Part shown: in pieces, positions 1 to 9,541 of the stretch
Numbering within the stretch: position 1 is the first letter of the stretch
Layout: every line of letters starts with the position of its first letter
Assembly (NCBI GenBank): GCA_030538315.1
Contig: JAUNUF010000011.1
Location: 1-47,002, forward strand
Origin: Propionibacteriaceae bacterium
Lineage (GTDB): Bacteria; Actinomycetota; Actinomycetes; Propionibacteriales; Propionibacteriaceae
Direction: 5' to 3'
DNA: 47,002 bases
Program-made: the position numbers and the translations under genes
Notes under the pieces: model-generated
What the model was told of the DNA's origin: nothing
The model's input: only the letters and a program-made list of their open reading frames with translations
The model's database searches: none

Positions 1-555
1 GTCCTCGATGGTCGGCAGCTCCTCGCGGGCGGCCTTGATGGGGCCCAATTCGACGACGTGGCTCAACACGGTGATGCCGAAGGCCTGCTGGAGAAATGCC
101 TGAGCAACGGTGCCCAGCGCCACGCGGGCGGCCGTCTCACGGGCCGAGGCTCGCTCAAGGAGGGGACGTGCCTCGTCCCAGTCGTACTTCTGCATACCCG
201 CCAAGTCGGCGTGGCCGGGTCGCGGGCGGGTGAGCTTGGCGTTGCGGGCCATTTGCGCCAGCTCCGCCTCGTCCACCTCGCCGGGGGCCATGACCTTCTC
301 CCACTTGGGCCATTCGGTGTTGCCGATCATGATGGCGATGGGCGAGCCCAGCGTCTCGCCGTGGCGGAAGCCGGTGAGCAGCGTGAGTTCGTCTGCCTCG
401 AACTTCATGCGCGCGCCACGCCCGACGCCGAGGCGGCGGCGGCGCAGGTTCTCGGCGATCTCGTCCACGCCGACGCGCACATGGGCAGGAATGCCCTCGA
501 TGGTCGCGATCAGCGCTTGGCCATGGGATTCACCGGCGGTGAGGTATCGAAGCAT
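1..555 (-). CDS. aroC: Chorismate synthase, N-terminal part (cut by window edge)
   Basis: Catalyses the last shikimate-pathway step, EPSP to chorismate, using reduced FMN in the cytoplasm. The visible 185 residues (the family is usually near 390) carry GESHG at residues 8-12, an Arg-rich [10 protein letters not shown] segment at 38-47, RPGHAD at 112-117 and the signature [13 protein letters not shown] at 134-146. The ATG at 555 begins [12 protein letters not shown], the standard family start. It lies 13 nt after the aroE stop, in the same direction, so it is probably the last visible gene of the alaS-ruvX-mltG-aroE-aroC train. No clear ribosome binding site precedes it; a short inverted repeat fills the gap. 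Identity is very secure; only the C-terminus is unseen. Confidence 0.97.
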   Translation of the reverse strand, partial: MLRYLTAGESHGQALIATIEGIPAHVRVGVDEIAENLRRRRLGVGRGARMKFEADELTLLTGFRHGETLGSPIAIMIGNTEWPKWEKVMAPGEVDEAELAQMARNAKLTRPRPGHADLAGMQKYDWDEARPLLERASARETAARVALGTVAQAFLQQAFGITVLSHVVELGPIKAAREELPTIED

Positions 556-558
556 GGG

Positions 559-571
559 TGACATTGTGTCA
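559..571. repeat. Inverted repeat TGACA-TTG-TGTCA before aroC
   Basis: A perfect 5-bp dyad with a 3-nt spacer covers the aroE stop codon and the 13-nt gap before aroC. It could be a small operator or chance. On the minus strand CACAAT within it sits 7 nt before the aroC start, a weak -10-like match. Confidence 0.35.
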
Positions 572-1390
572 GAGACTGGAACGACGCTTGAGCTCCCGCT
601 CGGCCGCGGACCGGCACGCATCGAAGGTCACCCGGTGACCGGTCAGCAGGAAGAACTGATCCACCGCCTGACCCGCCAAGAGATCCAAGCCGTTGAGCGA
701 CATCCGACCAGCTTCCAAGGCAGCCACACCCAGCGGAGTGGGCCAGGGGTCATAGACCGCGTCGAACACGACGGCAGCCTCAGCCGCCAGCCCAGCTGCA
801 TGTTCCTCGGTGGCTGCGGCGGGAATGGTGCTGGCCACCAGATCCACCGGGCCAGCGCTCTCTCCCAACGTCCGCACCTCCGCGTGCAGGTCGAGCGCCC
901 GAGCCAAGTCGAGAATCGACGCTGCGCGTTCCGGACGGCGGGCCAACACCACCACCTCACGCGCCTCGAGGCCTGCGAGTGCGAGTACGAGAGAGCGCGC
1001 CGTCGCCCCGTTGCCGAGGATGGCGGCCGATCGCGGACGCTCCAGACCGTGCGCACGCCAGGCCCTGACGAAGCCGGGAACGTCCGTGTTGTAGACCCGG
1101 GGTTCGTCCCCGAACACGATGGTGTTGCCGCCGCCCACCAGCCTGGTGGGTTCGTCGGCCTCCCCATAGGCCAGCATGGCCTCCTTGTGGGGGGCCGTGA
1201 CGCTCAGGCCGGCCCATGCAGGATCGTCGAGGCGGGCGCTGACGAAGTCATCAAGCTCGCCTGGGGAAACAGTGACGGCCTCGTACTTCCAGTCGAGGCC
1301 ATTGGCCTCATAGCCTGCGCGGTGGATCGCTGGCGAGAGTGAATGAGAGGCTGGGTCGCCGATGACGGCGGCCCGAAAGCGCCCGGTCAT
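569..1390 (-). CDS. aroE: Shikimate dehydrogenase
   Basis: NADP-dependent reduction of 3-dehydroshikimate to shikimate. The 273-residue protein has the N-terminal substrate motif SLSPAIH (17-23), the catalytic lysine in VTAPHKEA (Lys69), the substrate-binding NTD at 101-103, a Rossmann motif GNGATARS (126-133) and the C-terminal [14 protein letters not shown] segment. The ATG at 1390 is chosen over a start 33 nt upstream because it gives the usual [11 protein letters not shown] beginning and makes an ATGA overlap with the mltG stop. The family's usual HN after SxSP is HR here, and GAGG is GNGA; both are tolerable. Next to aroC, it supports aromatic amino-acid synthesis. Confidence 0.95.
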   Translation of the reverse strand: MTGRFRAAVIGDPASHSLSPAIHRAGYEANGLDWKYEAVTVSPGELDDFVSARLDDPAWAGLSVTAPHKEAMLAYGEADEPTRLVGGGNTIVFGDEPRVYNTDVPGFVRAWRAHGLERPRSAAILGNGATARSLVLALAGLEAREVVVLARRPERAASILDLARALDLHAEVRTLGESAGPVDLVASTIPAAATEEHAAGLAAEAAVVFDAVYDPWPTPLGVAALEAGRMSLNGLDLLAGQAVDQFFLLTGHRVTFDACRSAAERELKRRSSL

Positions 1391-2520
1391 CCGCTGCAGC
1401 GGCCGGTGTTCGCCTGGCACCACGCCTGGAACTCGGCCACGTTGGCGTCGTGTTCTGCGAGGGTCGCGGCGAACTTGGTCTCGCCGGTGTCCAGGTTGAC
1501 AGTCACGAAGAACAAGGCGTCAGTGTCAGCCGGGTTCAATGCGGCTGCCAAGGCGGATTCTCCGGGGTTGGTGATGGGGCCGGGCGGGTAGCCCTTGTGG
1601 AGGTAGGTGTTGTACGGCGACGGGTTCGCTCGCTCCTCCGCCGTGGTCGTGACCCTGCTCCAGTCCTGCAGCGCGTAGTGCACCGTCGAGTCCATCTGCA
1701 GCGGCATGCCCTGGTTGATCCGGTTGTAGATGACGCGGGCCACCATGGGCTGGTCCTTGGGATTGCTCACCTCTGCGGCAATGATCGACGCCGTGATCAC
1801 GATGTTGCGCGGATTGGAGCCCAACGCGGCGGCGCCCTCCTCCAGCTGGAGTTTCTCGGCGATCCGGTTGAACTGGCCAATCTGCGTGCCGATGAGGTGC
1901 GAAGCGACGGCGGGCTCGCCCACCTGGTACGTCGAGGGGAACAGGAAGCCTTCCAGCGAGCCGTTCGCGTAGCCAGGCAGCGCCGGATACTCCTGCTCGG
2001 CGGCGGCGGCCATGTCCGCCGACGTCAGCCCGATCTTGGCGTTCGATTCCCGGTCGAGGATGCGCCATTGTCTGACGTTGGCCAAGCCCTCAGGGAAGGT
2101 CACCATGATGCGCACGACATTGTCTGGGTCCAGGAGCATCCGCAACGCGGTCTCCGCCGGGATCTCCTTCACGAGCTTGAAGCGCCCCGCCTGCAGCTTG
2201 TCCGAATCCCCGCTGCGGGTGGCGACCTGCCGGAATGTGCGCGGCGACTTGATGACGCCGGCCTCGAGCAGGATGTCGCCCATTTGGCCGACGGTGGAGC
2301 CGCGCGGGATCAGCACCTCGACCTCTTCGCCGGTGCCCTCGCCGATGTAGTCATCTGCGGTACGCCACGTGGTGTAGGCGTCGTTGGCCTTGGAGTAGAT
2401 GAACCAGCCGCCGCCCACGAGCACGGCCAGCGAAAGCAATACCGCGAAGGCGCTGCGCGCGTGGTAGCCGATGCGTCGCCAGTTGAGGCGCCCGTCATTG
2501 TCGGTGAACTGTGCGCTCAC
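1387..2520 (-). CDS. mltG: Endolytic murein transglycosylase MltG
   Basis: Membrane-anchored YceG/MltG-family lytic transglycosylase that cleaves nascent peptidoglycan strands and helps set glycan length. A short cytoplasmic N-terminus is followed by one membrane segment (about residues 23-43) and an extracytoplasmic domain. The catalytic glutamate is in SLEGFLFPSTY (Glu190); the later segments ASIIAAEVS, YNRINQGMPLQMDSTVHY and YPPGPITNPGESA are family hallmarks. Length 377 is normal. The GTG start shares GTGA with the ruvX stop. In actinobacteria mltG commonly sits between ruvX and aroE, as here. Confidence 0.95.
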   Translation of the reverse strand: MSAQFTDNDGRLNWRRIGYHARSAFAVLLSLAVLVGGGWFIYSKANDAYTTWRTADDYIGEGTGEEVEVLIPRGSTVGQMGDILLEAGVIKSPRTFRQVATRSGDSDKLQAGRFKLVKEIPAETALRMLLDPDNVVRIMVTFPEGLANVRQWRILDRESNAKIGLTSADMAAAAEQEYPALPGYANGSLEGFLFPSTYQVGEPAVASHLIGTQIGQFNRIAEKLQLEEGAAALGSNPRNIVITASIIAAEVSNPKDQPMVARVIYNRINQGMPLQMDSTVHYALQDWSRVTTTAEERANPSPYNTYLHKGYPPGPITNPGESALAAALNPADTDALFFVTVNLDTGETKFAATLAEHDANVAEFQAWCQANTGRCSG

Positions 2521-2978
2521 TCTTCCTCCAGCTCTACAGGTTCTCCGGCCACGTCTCCCGTGCGCTCCTCAAGATCGAGTGCACGCTGCAGGATCTCCAC
2601 CGCGGCAGCCTGGTCAATGACCGTGCGTTGCTGTCTGCTGCGACGACCCGCGTCGCCAAGACTACGGGATGCCGACGCCGTGCTCATTCTCTCGTCGACG
2701 AGGAGCACCCGTGTCGCCGGGATCGCTCGCGCCAATTGCGCGGCCTTCCCCAGCACGAACTCGGCGGCAAAGCTGCGCTCGCCCGCCAAGGTCAGGGGCA
2801 GGCCCACGTAGACGACCTCAGGCTCATACTCGTCAACGAGCGCGACGATCCGCTTCAGCTCGTCTGGCCCGGCAGGAACGGTCTCGACGGGGTAGGCGAA
2901 GGAGACCCCGGCGTTGCACGCCGCGATCCCGATCCTCGCCTTGCCCCAGTCGATCCCGAGGCGGGGGCGCTCAGGCAC
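2517..2978 (-). CDS. ruvX: RuvX/YqgF, RNase H-fold nuclease (pre-16S rRNA processing)
   Basis: YqgF-family protein, implicated in 16S rRNA 5' end maturation. The 153 residues contain GIDWGKARIGIA (first acidic residue Asp10), VYVGLPLTLAGE, the LVDERMST strand and IDQAAAVEIL, matching the RNase H-like active-site layout. A GTG at 2978 (VPERPRLGIDWG) is preferred over the longer reading from 3032, whose first 18 residues are Arg/Trp-rich and overlap the alaS end deeply. With this start the gene overlaps the alaS stop by 8 nt. The C-terminus ends in an acidic EPVELEEE tail. Confidence 0.93.
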   Translation of the reverse strand: MPERPRLGIDWGKARIGIAACNAGVSFAYPVETVPAGPDELKRIVALVDEYEPEVVYVGLPLTLAGERSFAAEFVLGKAAQLARAIPATRVLLVDERMSTASASRSLGDAGRRSRQQRTVIDQAAAVEILQRALDLEERTGDVAGEPVELEEE

Positions 2979-5625
2979 GCTCCTCCAGAGCAGCAGTGAC
3001 TGCGGCCAGCGCCTGCGGAGCCGCCGAGGCATCCGTGCCGCCGCCCTGAGCCAGGTCGTCCTTGCCGCCGCCCTTGCCGCCCAGCGCCGCGCAGGCCACG
3101 CTGATCAGGCGGCCAGCGCCCAGGCCAAGGCCACGCGCAGCCTCATTGGTGGCCACGATCGCCGTGGGCTTGTCCGCGCCGCCAACGAGCGCCACGACGG
3201 CAGGCTCGCTGCCCAGCCGTTCGCGCAGGTCTAGCGCCAGCGTGCGCAGTTCGTTGCCGCCCACACCGGGCGTTTCGACGGCGAGCAGGCGCACACCGTT
3301 CACATCTGCAGCTTGGTCGACGAGAGATGCGGCGCCAGCGAGCAGCTTCTCGGACTGCAGCTTGGCGATGGTCTTCTCTGCGTCCTTGAGCTGGGCGACC
3401 AGCTTCTCGATGCGCCCCACCAGGTTGTCGGGCTGCACACGCAGGGTGTCGGTGAGCTGGTTGACCAGCGCCCGCTCAGCCGCGAACTTGGCGAACGCGT
3501 CTGCGCTGACCAGCGCCTCGACGCGGCGCACGCCCGACCCGATGGAGGATTCGCTGAGCAGGTTGAGTACGCCGATCTCGGACGTGGCGGCGACGTGGGT
3601 GCCACCGCAGAGCTCGCGCGACCACGGGCCAGCCAGCTCAACCATCCGCACGAGCGGCGGGTACTTCTCGCCGAACATCGCCATGGCGCCCAGCGCCTTG
3701 GCGTCCTCGAGCTTCATCTCCTGCGCGGTGACGGCGTAGTTCGCCAAGATGGCCTCATTCGCCTTGGCCTCCACCTCCGCCTTCAGTTGCTCGGAGAGCC
3801 CCTGGGGCGAGGAGAAGTCGAAGCGCATGTAGCCGGGCTTGTTGTAGGAGCCGGCCTGCGTGGCGTTGGAGCCGACGAGCTCGCGCAGCGCCGCGTGGAC
3901 GATGTGGGTCGCGGTGTGGGCCTGGCAGGCGCCGTGACGCGCGATGCCATCGACGCGAGCATCGGCCTGTGCGCCGAGCGCAAGCTCACCGAACACCTCG
4001 ACGCGGTGCACCACGAGGCCGGGCACGGGGCGCTGCACGTCGATGACGTCGAGCGAGAAGCCGTCGCCGACGATGGTGCCGCGGTCAGAATCCTGGCCGC
4101 CCGCCTCTGCGTAGAAGGGGGTCTCGGCCAGCACGATCTCGACGGTGCTGCCGTCCTCTGCGCGATCGGTGGCAACGCCGTCGGCGATGATGCCGCGCAC
4201 GGTGGTGGCCACGTTCAGCTCGGTGTAGCCGAGGAACGGCACCTCCCCCTTCTCGCGCAGCTGGCGGTAGGCCTCCATCGAGGTGCCACCGCCCTTCTTG
4301 GCCTTGGCATCCGCGCGGGCGCGTTCCTTCTGCTCCTTCATGAGCTCGTCGAACTTCGCACGGTCCACGGTGAGGCCCTGTTCCTCGGCCATCTCCATGG
4401 TGAGGTCGATCGGGAAGCCGTATGTATCGTGCAGCTGGAAGGCCTTGTCGCCGGGCAACGTCTTCGCCGCGGCGTCCTTCTTGACCTCGCCGACGGCGGT
4501 GTCGAACATGACGGTGCCAGACTGCAGGGTCCGGCGGAAGGACTCCTCCTCGGAGTACGCCGCCTGGGACACGCGGCCCCAGTTCTCCTCGATCTCCGGG
4601 AACGAGGCGAGCATCGCCGCCTTCGATACGGGTAGCAGCTCCTGCAGCACCGGATCACCCACACCCAGCAGACGCATGCTGCGCACGACGCGGCGCAGCA
4701 GGCGGCGCAGCACGTAGCCGCGGGCCTCATTGCCGGGGGTGACGCCGTCGGTCATCAGCATCAGGCCGGAGCGCACGTGGTCTGCCACCACGCGGAAGCG
4801 GATGTCGTCGAGCTCGTTGGCTCCGTACTGCTTGCCCGACAGCTCGGAGGCGCGGGCGATGACGGGGTACACCTCGTCGATCTCGTACATGTTGGCCACG
4901 CCCTGCTTGAGGTACGCGACCCGCTCCAGGCCGGAGCCGGTGTCGATGTTCTGGGCAGGCAGCGGGCGCAGGACGTCGAATTCGTCCTTGGCGCGTACCG
5001 CGGAGAGCTCCTCCTGCTGGAACACGAGGTTCCAAATCTCCAGGAAGCGATCCTCGTCCGCCTCCGGGCCGCCATCGGGGCCGAATTCCGGGCCGCGGTC
5101 GATGTAGATCTCGGAGCAGGGGCCACCCGGCCCCGGGACGCCCATGTGCCAGTAGTTGTCCTTGAGGCCGCGTTCCTGGATGCGCTCGCGCGGGATGCCC
5201 GCCTGCTGCCACAGATCGATGGTCTCCTGATCGCCGTGCAGCGCGGTGACCCACACCTTCTCCGGGTCGAAGCCCCAGCCACCGTCCGCCTCAGAGCCCG
5301 TCACCAGGTCCCAGGCGTACTGGATGGCGCCTTCCTTGAAGTAGTCGCCGAAGGCGAAGTTGCCCAGCATCTGGAAGAACGTGCCATGCCGGGTGGTCTT
5401 GCCCACCTCGTCGATGTCGAGCGTACGCACACACTTCTGCGAGCTCACGGCTCGCTTGTACGGCGCCGGCTCATCGCCCAGGAAGTACGGCTTGAACGGC
5501 ACCATGCCTGCGTTGACGAACAGCAGGGTGGGGTCGTTGTACAGCAGCGACGCGCTGGGCACGATCTCGTGGTCATGGCGCGCGAAGAAGTCGATGAACC
5601 GACTCCGGATCTCGGAGGTCTTCAT
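2971..5625 (-). CDS. alaS: Alanyl-tRNA synthetase
   Basis: Charges tRNA-Ala and clears Ser/Gly mischarging. The full-length 884-residue class II enzyme begins MKTSEIRSRFIDFF; the catalytic core has motif 2 around TRHGTFFQMLGNFAFGD. The editing domain keeps its zinc/catalytic residues in HTATHIVHAAL (HxxxH) and CGGTHV (CxxxH). The C-terminal C-Ala domain ends with a Gly-rich GGKGGGKDDLAQGGG. The ATG at 5625 has AAGGAA 6 nt upstream. It is followed by ruvX with an 8-nt overlap, the same alaS-ruvX-mltG-aroE order as in mycobacteria. Confidence 0.98.
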   Translation of the reverse strand: MKTSEIRSRFIDFFARHDHEIVPSASLLYNDPTLLFVNAGMVPFKPYFLGDEPAPYKRAVSSQKCVRTLDIDEVGKTTRHGTFFQMLGNFAFGDYFKEGAIQYAWDLVTGSEADGGWGFDPEKVWVTALHGDQETIDLWQQAGIPRERIQERGLKDNYWHMGVPGPGGPCSEIYIDRGPEFGPDGGPEADEDRFLEIWNLVFQQEELSAVRAKDEFDVLRPLPAQNIDTGSGLERVAYLKQGVANMYEIDEVYPVIARASELSGKQYGANELDDIRFRVVADHVRSGLMLMTDGVTPGNEARGYVLRRLLRRVVRSMRLLGVGDPVLQELLPVSKAAMLASFPEIEENWGRVSQAAYSEEESFRRTLQSGTVMFDTAVGEVKKDAAAKTLPGDKAFQLHDTYGFPIDLTMEMAEEQGLTVDRAKFDELMKEQKERARADAKAKKGGGTSMEAYRQLREKGEVPFLGYTELNVATTVRGIIADGVATDRAEDGSTVEIVLAETPFYAEAGGQDSDRGTIVGDGFSLDVIDVQRPVPGLVVHRVEVFGELALGAQADARVDGIARHGACQAHTATHIVHAALRELVGSNATQAGSYNKPGYMRFDFSSPQGLSEQLKAEVEAKANEAILANYAVTAQEMKLEDAKALGAMAMFGEKYPPLVRMVELAGPWSRELCGGTHVAATSEIGVLNLLSESSIGSGVRRVEALVSADAFAKFAAERALVNQLTDTLRVQPDNLVGRIEKLVAQLKDAEKTIAKLQSEKLLAGAASLVDQAADVNGVRLLAVETPGVGGNELRTLALDLRERLGSEPAVVALVGGADKPTAIVATNEAARGLGLGAGRLISVACAALGGKGGGKDDLAQGGGTDASAAPQALAAVTAALEERA

Positions 5626-5649
5626 GATGGTTCCTTGGAAATTGTCAGA

Positions 5650-5883
5650 TCAGTGGGTGGTTTCGGGAAGGTCGAGTTCGCGACGCAGTTCGGCCTCGCG
5701 CTCAGCCATGGCGTGGCGGAAGGTGGCCATGAAGTCGCCGAAGCTGGCGGCCGTTTCATGCCCCTTCTGCTCCACCTGTTCAGCAATGCCGCGTGGGGTG
5801 AGCCTGTGCAGGAGTTCCTTGCCGCGCATCATCAGGAAGACGGTGAGGCCAACTCCGACGAGCAGCCAGAAGATTCGGCTCAC
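5650..5883 (-). CDS. Small single-pass membrane protein (DUF6167-like)
   Basis: A 77-residue protein with an N-terminal membrane segment (about residues 4-20, IFWLLVGVGLTVFLMM) and a charged cytoplasmic tail predicted helical (HAMAEREAELRRELDL). It sits between the DUF948 gene and alaS, where many actinobacteria carry a small protein of this kind, so I place it with DUF6167 by position and shape. The GTG start overlaps the DUF948 stop as GTGA, so the two are surely co-translated and may act together. Function unknown. Confidence 0.8.
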   Translation of the reverse strand: MSRIFWLLVGVGLTVFLMMRGKELLHRLTPRGIAEQVEQKGHETAASFGDFMATFRHAMAEREAELRRELDLPETTH

Positions 5884-6260
5884 TTCTTGCGCCCCTTGAA
5901 GGCCTTGCGGACGCCGTAGGTGAATGCCGCGGTCTTGACCAGCGGCCCACCGAGCGTGGCGGCGAACAACGTGGAGAGCTGGGCCGCGTTCTCGCTCACC
6001 ACTGTTGCGTGACCGGCTACCCGGGAGGCGTCATCGGTCACGACGCTCAGCTTCGCCAACTCGGTGTTGGTGGCGGCGACGGTGCCCTTGAGTTCCTGCA
6101 GTACGGGCACGGAGTTGTGGCCCAGATCACGCACTGCGAGGCGAACCTCGTCCAGCGCCCGTCCGGCCTTCAGCAGCGGCACAGCGGCGAGGGCCACGAA
6201 TACGCACGCTGCGATCGCGGCGATGAGGCCAGCGACCTCTCCAACAGTCATGAGCGTCAT
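5880..6260 (-). CDS. DUF948 domain membrane protein
   Basis: 126 residues: one N-terminal membrane segment (about 8-30), then an amphipathic region with LKGTVAATNTELAKL typical of DUF948, and a basic end (VRKAFKGRKK). DUF948 proteins are small general-stress-like membrane proteins of unknown role. Start 6260 is preferred over the ATG at 6251: it lies exactly 7 nt after a TACAGT hexamer, the leaderless layout seen elsewhere in the window, and neither start has a ribosome binding site. It overlaps the next small membrane gene by 4 nt and lies 22 nt after rarA. Confidence 0.85.
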   Translation of the reverse strand: MTLMTVGEVAGLIAAIAACVFVALAAVPLLKAGRALDEVRLAVRDLGHNSVPVLQELKGTVAATNTELAKLSVVTDDASRVAGHATVVSENAAQLSTLFAATLGGPLVKTAAFTYGVRKAFKGRKK

Positions 6261-6267
6261 GGGCGTA

Positions 6268-6273
6268 ACTGTA
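6268..6273 (-). promoter_or_regulatory. Candidate -10 (TACAGT) of the DUF948 gene
   Basis: TACAGT fits the actinobacterial TANNNT -10 consensus and ends 7 nt before the ATG at 6260, so transcription could begin at the start codon (leaderless). No -35 is evident. Confidence 0.45.
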
Positions 6274-6282
6274 GCCGACGCA

Positions 6283-7644
6283 TCACTGGTCGTTCAGCAG
6301 CGTACGCAGCACCGCAACGCGTTCGGCGATGGCGGCTTCCTGCCCGTGGTCAGTGGGTATGTAGTACTCAGTGCCCACCAGATCCTCCGGCAGGTACGCC
6401 TGCGGGGCGACGCCGTGGGGGTAATCGTGGGCGTACTTGTAGCCCTTACCGTGGCCTAGTTTCTCGGCGCCGGCGTAGTGCGCGTCGCGCAGATGGGGCG
6501 GCACCAGACCGCCCTTGCCCGCTCGGATGTCTGCGATGGCCTCGTTGATGGCCAGATAGGCGGCGTTGGACTTGGGTGCCGTCGCAGCGGCGACGGTGGC
6601 GTGCGCCAGCGTGATGCGCGCCTCCGGCATCCCCAGGAGTTGCACCGCCTGGGCCGCAGCGACGCAGGTCTGGAGAACGCCGCTGGCCGCCATGCCCACG
6701 TCCTCGCTGGCCGAGATCATCAACCTGCGAGCGATGAAGCGGGGGTCCTCCCCCGCCTCCAGCATGCGGGCCAGATAGTGGAGCGCGGCGTCCACGTCGG
6801 AGCCACGCACCGACTTGATGAAGGCGGAGATCACGTCGTAGTGCTGATCCCCGTCCTTGTCGTAGCGCACGGCGGCGCGATCCGCGGATGACTCCACCGA
6901 AGCGATGCTGATGAGTGGCTCGCCCTTGGCCTCGGCGGCCGCCGAGGATTCCTCAAGGTAGGTGAGGGCACGACGGGCGTCTCCCCCGGCCAACCGGAGG
7001 ATGAGTTCGCGGGCATCGACAGCCAACTCGAACCGTTCGCCGTCCGCCGTGGCGAGGCCGCGCTCGTCGGTCAGTGCCCGGTCGAGCAGTGCCGAGAGGT
7101 CGTCGTTGGTGAGCGGCTGCAGGCGCAGCAACAGAGACCGAGACAGCAGCGGTGAGATCACGGAGAAGCTGGGGTTCTCCGTAGTGGCGGCAATCAGGGT
7201 GACGAGCCGGTTCTCGACGGCGGGCAGCAGCACGTCCTGCTGCGCCTTCGAGAAGCGGTGCACCTCGTCGACGAACAGGACGGTGGCGTTGCCGCGCGCG
7301 AGTTCCTTCTTGGCTTCGGCCAGTTCCGCACGCACTTCACGAACGCCCGCCGTGACGGCTGAGAGTTCCACGAAGCGCCGGTTGGTGGCCTGGGACACCA
7401 CAGAGGCGATGGTCGTCTTGCCGACACCGGGCGGCCCCCACAGGAACACCGACATGGGCTGACCGTCGGCCAACCTGCGCAGCGGAGAGCCCGGCGCCAG
7501 CAGGTGCTGCTGGCCGACGATCTCGTCCAACGAACGTGGACGCAACCGTACGGCCAGCGGCGCCTGAGGGTTGTGGGCATCCGACAGCGACCCGCCCCGC
7601 TGAACGGGTTCGGGATCGAGGTTGCCGAACAGGTCGTAGCTCAT
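6283..7644 (-). CDS. rarA: Replication-associated recombination protein A (RarA/MgsA), AAA+ ATPase
   Basis: AAA+ clamp-loader-like ATPase acting at stalled replication forks. Walker [10 protein letters not shown] lies near residue 70, Walker [11 protein letters not shown] near 123, sensor 1 AATTENPSF and the arginine-finger strand [10 protein letters not shown] follow; the C-terminal tetramerisation region holds [19 protein letters not shown] and [10 protein letters not shown]. Length 453 is normal. Its ATG at 7644 lies 3 nt from the aspS stop, so the two are likely co-transcribed, matching the aspS-rarA-alaS neighbourhood of other actinobacteria. Confidence 0.96.
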   Translation of the reverse strand: MSYDLFGNLDPEPVQRGGSLSDAHNPQAPLAVRLRPRSLDEIVGQQHLLAPGSPLRRLADGQPMSVFLWGPPGVGKTTIASVVSQATNRRFVELSAVTAGVREVRAELAEAKKELARGNATVLFVDEVHRFSKAQQDVLLPAVENRLVTLIAATTENPSFSVISPLLSRSLLLRLQPLTNDDLSALLDRALTDERGLATADGERFELAVDARELILRLAGGDARRALTYLEESSAAAEAKGEPLISIASVESSADRAAVRYDKDGDQHYDVISAFIKSVRGSDVDAALHYLARMLEAGEDPRFIARRLMISASEDVGMAASGVLQTCVAAAQAVQLLGMPEARITLAHATVAAATAPKSNAAYLAINEAIADIRAGKGGLVPPHLRDAHYAGAEKLGHGKGYKYAHDYPHGVAPQAYLPEDLVGTEYYIPTDHGQEAAIAERVAVLRTLLNDQ

Positions 7645-7647
7645 GGC

Positions 7648-9456
7648 CTACTTCGCGTCGGCAGCTTCCTTGGCCTCGGGCTTGAAGTCCACGCCGGCCT
7701 CCTTGCGCTGCTTCGGATCGATCTCCGCCGGCGCCTCGGTGAGCGGGTCGAAGCCGCCACCGCTCTTCGGGAAGGCGATCACGTCGCGGATGGTGTCGAA
7801 GCCACCCAGCAGCATGACCAGACGGTCCAGCCCAAACGCGATGCCGCCATGGGGCGGGGCGCCGAAGCTGAAGGCGTCCAGGAGGAAGCCGAACTTCTCC
7901 TGAGCCTCCTCATCCGAGATGCCCATCACCTTGAACACGCGCTCCTGCACGTCGCGACGGTGGATACGGATGGAACCGCCGCCCACCTCGTTGCCGTTGC
8001 ACACGAAGTCGTAGCCGTAGCTGAGCGCCGAGCCGGGATCAGTATCGAAGGTAGCCAGCGACTCAGGGGTGGGCGAGGTGAACGCGTGGTGCACCGCCGT
8101 CCACTTGCCAGAACCGACGGCGACGTCACCGGAAGCCTCAGCGTCCTCCGTCGACTTGAACATGGGCGCGTCCACCACCCACACGAAGCTCCACTCGGTG
8201 GTCTCCTCGCCGGGGCCGGGGATGAGGCCGGTGCGGCGGCCGATCTCCAGGCGGGCGGCGCCCAGGAGTTCCTGAGACTGCTCGCGCTTGCCGGCGGCGA
8301 AGAAGATGGCGTCGCCAGGGTTGGCGCCCATCGCCTCACCGATGCCAGCCCGCTCCGCGTCGGACAGGTTCTTGGCGACAGGGCCGCCGAGCTCGCCGTC
8401 CTCACCGATGGTGATGTAGGCCAGGCCGCGGGCGCCGCGCTGCTTGGCCCATTCCTGCCAGGCGTCGAACTGGCGGCGGGGCTGCGAGGCGCCGCCGGGC
8501 ATCACGACACCTCCCACGTACTCGTTCTGGAACACGCGGAAGGGCGTGTCCTTGAAGTATTCGGTGAGCTCGCGGATCTTGAGATCGAAGCGCAGATCAG
8601 GCTTGTCCGAGCCATAGTTGTCCATGGCGTCATGCCACGTCATGCGGGGCAGCGGAAGCTGCATGTCCACGCCGATGAGCTTCCAGCAGGCGGCCATGAC
8701 CTCCTCGGAGAGCGCAATCACGTCGTCCTGATCAACGAAGCTCATCTCGATGTCGAGCTGGGTGAACTCCGGCTGACGGTCCGCGCGGAAATCCTCATCG
8801 CGGTAGCAACGCGCGATCTGGTAGTAGCGCTCCATGCCCCCCACCATGAGCAACTGCTTGAACAGTTGGGGGCTCTGCGGCAGGGCGTACCACTTGCCCG
8901 GGTGCAGACGTGCCGGCACGATGAAATCGCGAGCACCTTCCGGGGTGGAGCGCGTCAGCGTGGGGGTCTCCACGTCGTAGAAGCGGTGCTTGGCCAGCAC
9001 CTCGCGGATGGTGTGGGTCACGTTGGAGCGCAGCACCATCGCCTCGTGCTGGCGGGGGCGGCGAAGATCCAGGTAGCGGTACTTCAGCCGGACGTCCTCG
9101 CCCACGGTGGTGCGTTCGTCGATCTGGAAGGGCAGCGGGGCTGCCGGGTTCAGCACCTCGAGTTCGCGGATCGCCACCTCAACTTCACCGGTGGGGATGT
9201 TCGGGTTGACATTGCCGTCTTCACGCTTGTCCACCACGCCGGTGACCTTGATGCAGAACTCGTTGCGCAGGTCGTGGATACCTGCGGATTCCAGGTACTC
9301 GTCGCGGACGACAATCTGGCAGATGCCCGAAGCGTCACGCAGGTCGATGAAGGCGACGCCTCCGTGGTCGCGGCGCTTGGCCACCCAACCGGCGAGAACG
9401 ACTTCCTGGCCCACGTGCTCGGCACGGATGGTGCCGGCCTCAAAGGTGCGAATCAC
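7648..9456 (-). CDS. aspS: Aspartyl-tRNA synthetase (bacterial type)
   Basis: Class II synthetase loading Asp on tRNA-Asp, possibly also tRNA-Asn in organisms using GatCAB (not decidable here). The 602 residues hold an N-terminal OB-fold anticodon-binding domain (to about 110), motif 2 [21 protein letters not shown], a bacterial GAD insertion, and motif 3 [14 protein letters not shown] near the end. The C-terminus is an acidic/basic tail. A GTG at 9456 is preceded by GAGG and A-rich spacing. A promoter-like pair and a small hairpin lie upstream, so aspS probably heads the aspS-rarA transcript. Confidence 0.97.
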   Translation of the reverse strand: MIRTFEAGTIRAEHVGQEVVLAGWVAKRRDHGGVAFIDLRDASGICQIVVRDEYLESAGIHDLRNEFCIKVTGVVDKREDGNVNPNIPTGEVEVAIRELEVLNPAAPLPFQIDERTTVGEDVRLKYRYLDLRRPRQHEAMVLRSNVTHTIREVLAKHRFYDVETPTLTRSTPEGARDFIVPARLHPGKWYALPQSPQLFKQLLMVGGMERYYQIARCYRDEDFRADRQPEFTQLDIEMSFVDQDDVIALSEEVMAACWKLIGVDMQLPLPRMTWHDAMDNYGSDKPDLRFDLKIRELTEYFKDTPFRVFQNEYVGGVVMPGGASQPRRQFDAWQEWAKQRGARGLAYITIGEDGELGGPVAKNLSDAERAGIGEAMGANPGDAIFFAAGKREQSQELLGAARLEIGRRTGLIPGPGEETTEWSFVWVVDAPMFKSTEDAEASGDVAVGSGKWTAVHHAFTSPTPESLATFDTDPGSALSYGYDFVCNGNEVGGGSIRIHRRDVQERVFKVMGISDEEAQEKFGFLLDAFSFGAPPHGGIAFGLDRLVMLLGGFDTIRDVIAFPKSGGGFDPLTEAPAEIDPKQRKEAGVDFKPEAKEAADAK

Positions 9457-9472
9457 TTTTTCCTCTCTCGCG

Positions 9473-9491
9473 GCTGCATAGACGGTGCAGC
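9473..9491 (-). repeat. Small hairpin in the aspS leader
   Basis: GCTGCA and TGCAGC form a perfect 6-bp stem with a 7-nt loop within the predicted 5' leader of aspS. It is too short to call a T-box or attenuator. Confidence 0.35.
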
Positions 9492-9501
9492 TCGCCCGGC
9501 C

Positions 9502-9532
9502 ATGGTATCCGTGCGGGGCGCGGCAGCGTCAA
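9502..9532 (-). promoter_or_regulatory. Candidate aspS promoter
   Basis: On the minus strand TTGACG (9527-9532) is followed after 19 nt by TACCAT (9502-9507), which fits TANNNT. The spacing is long, so confidence is modest. Transcription would start near 9495, giving a leader of about 40 nt. Confidence 0.4.
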
Positions 9533-9541
9533 TCGCTGAGC

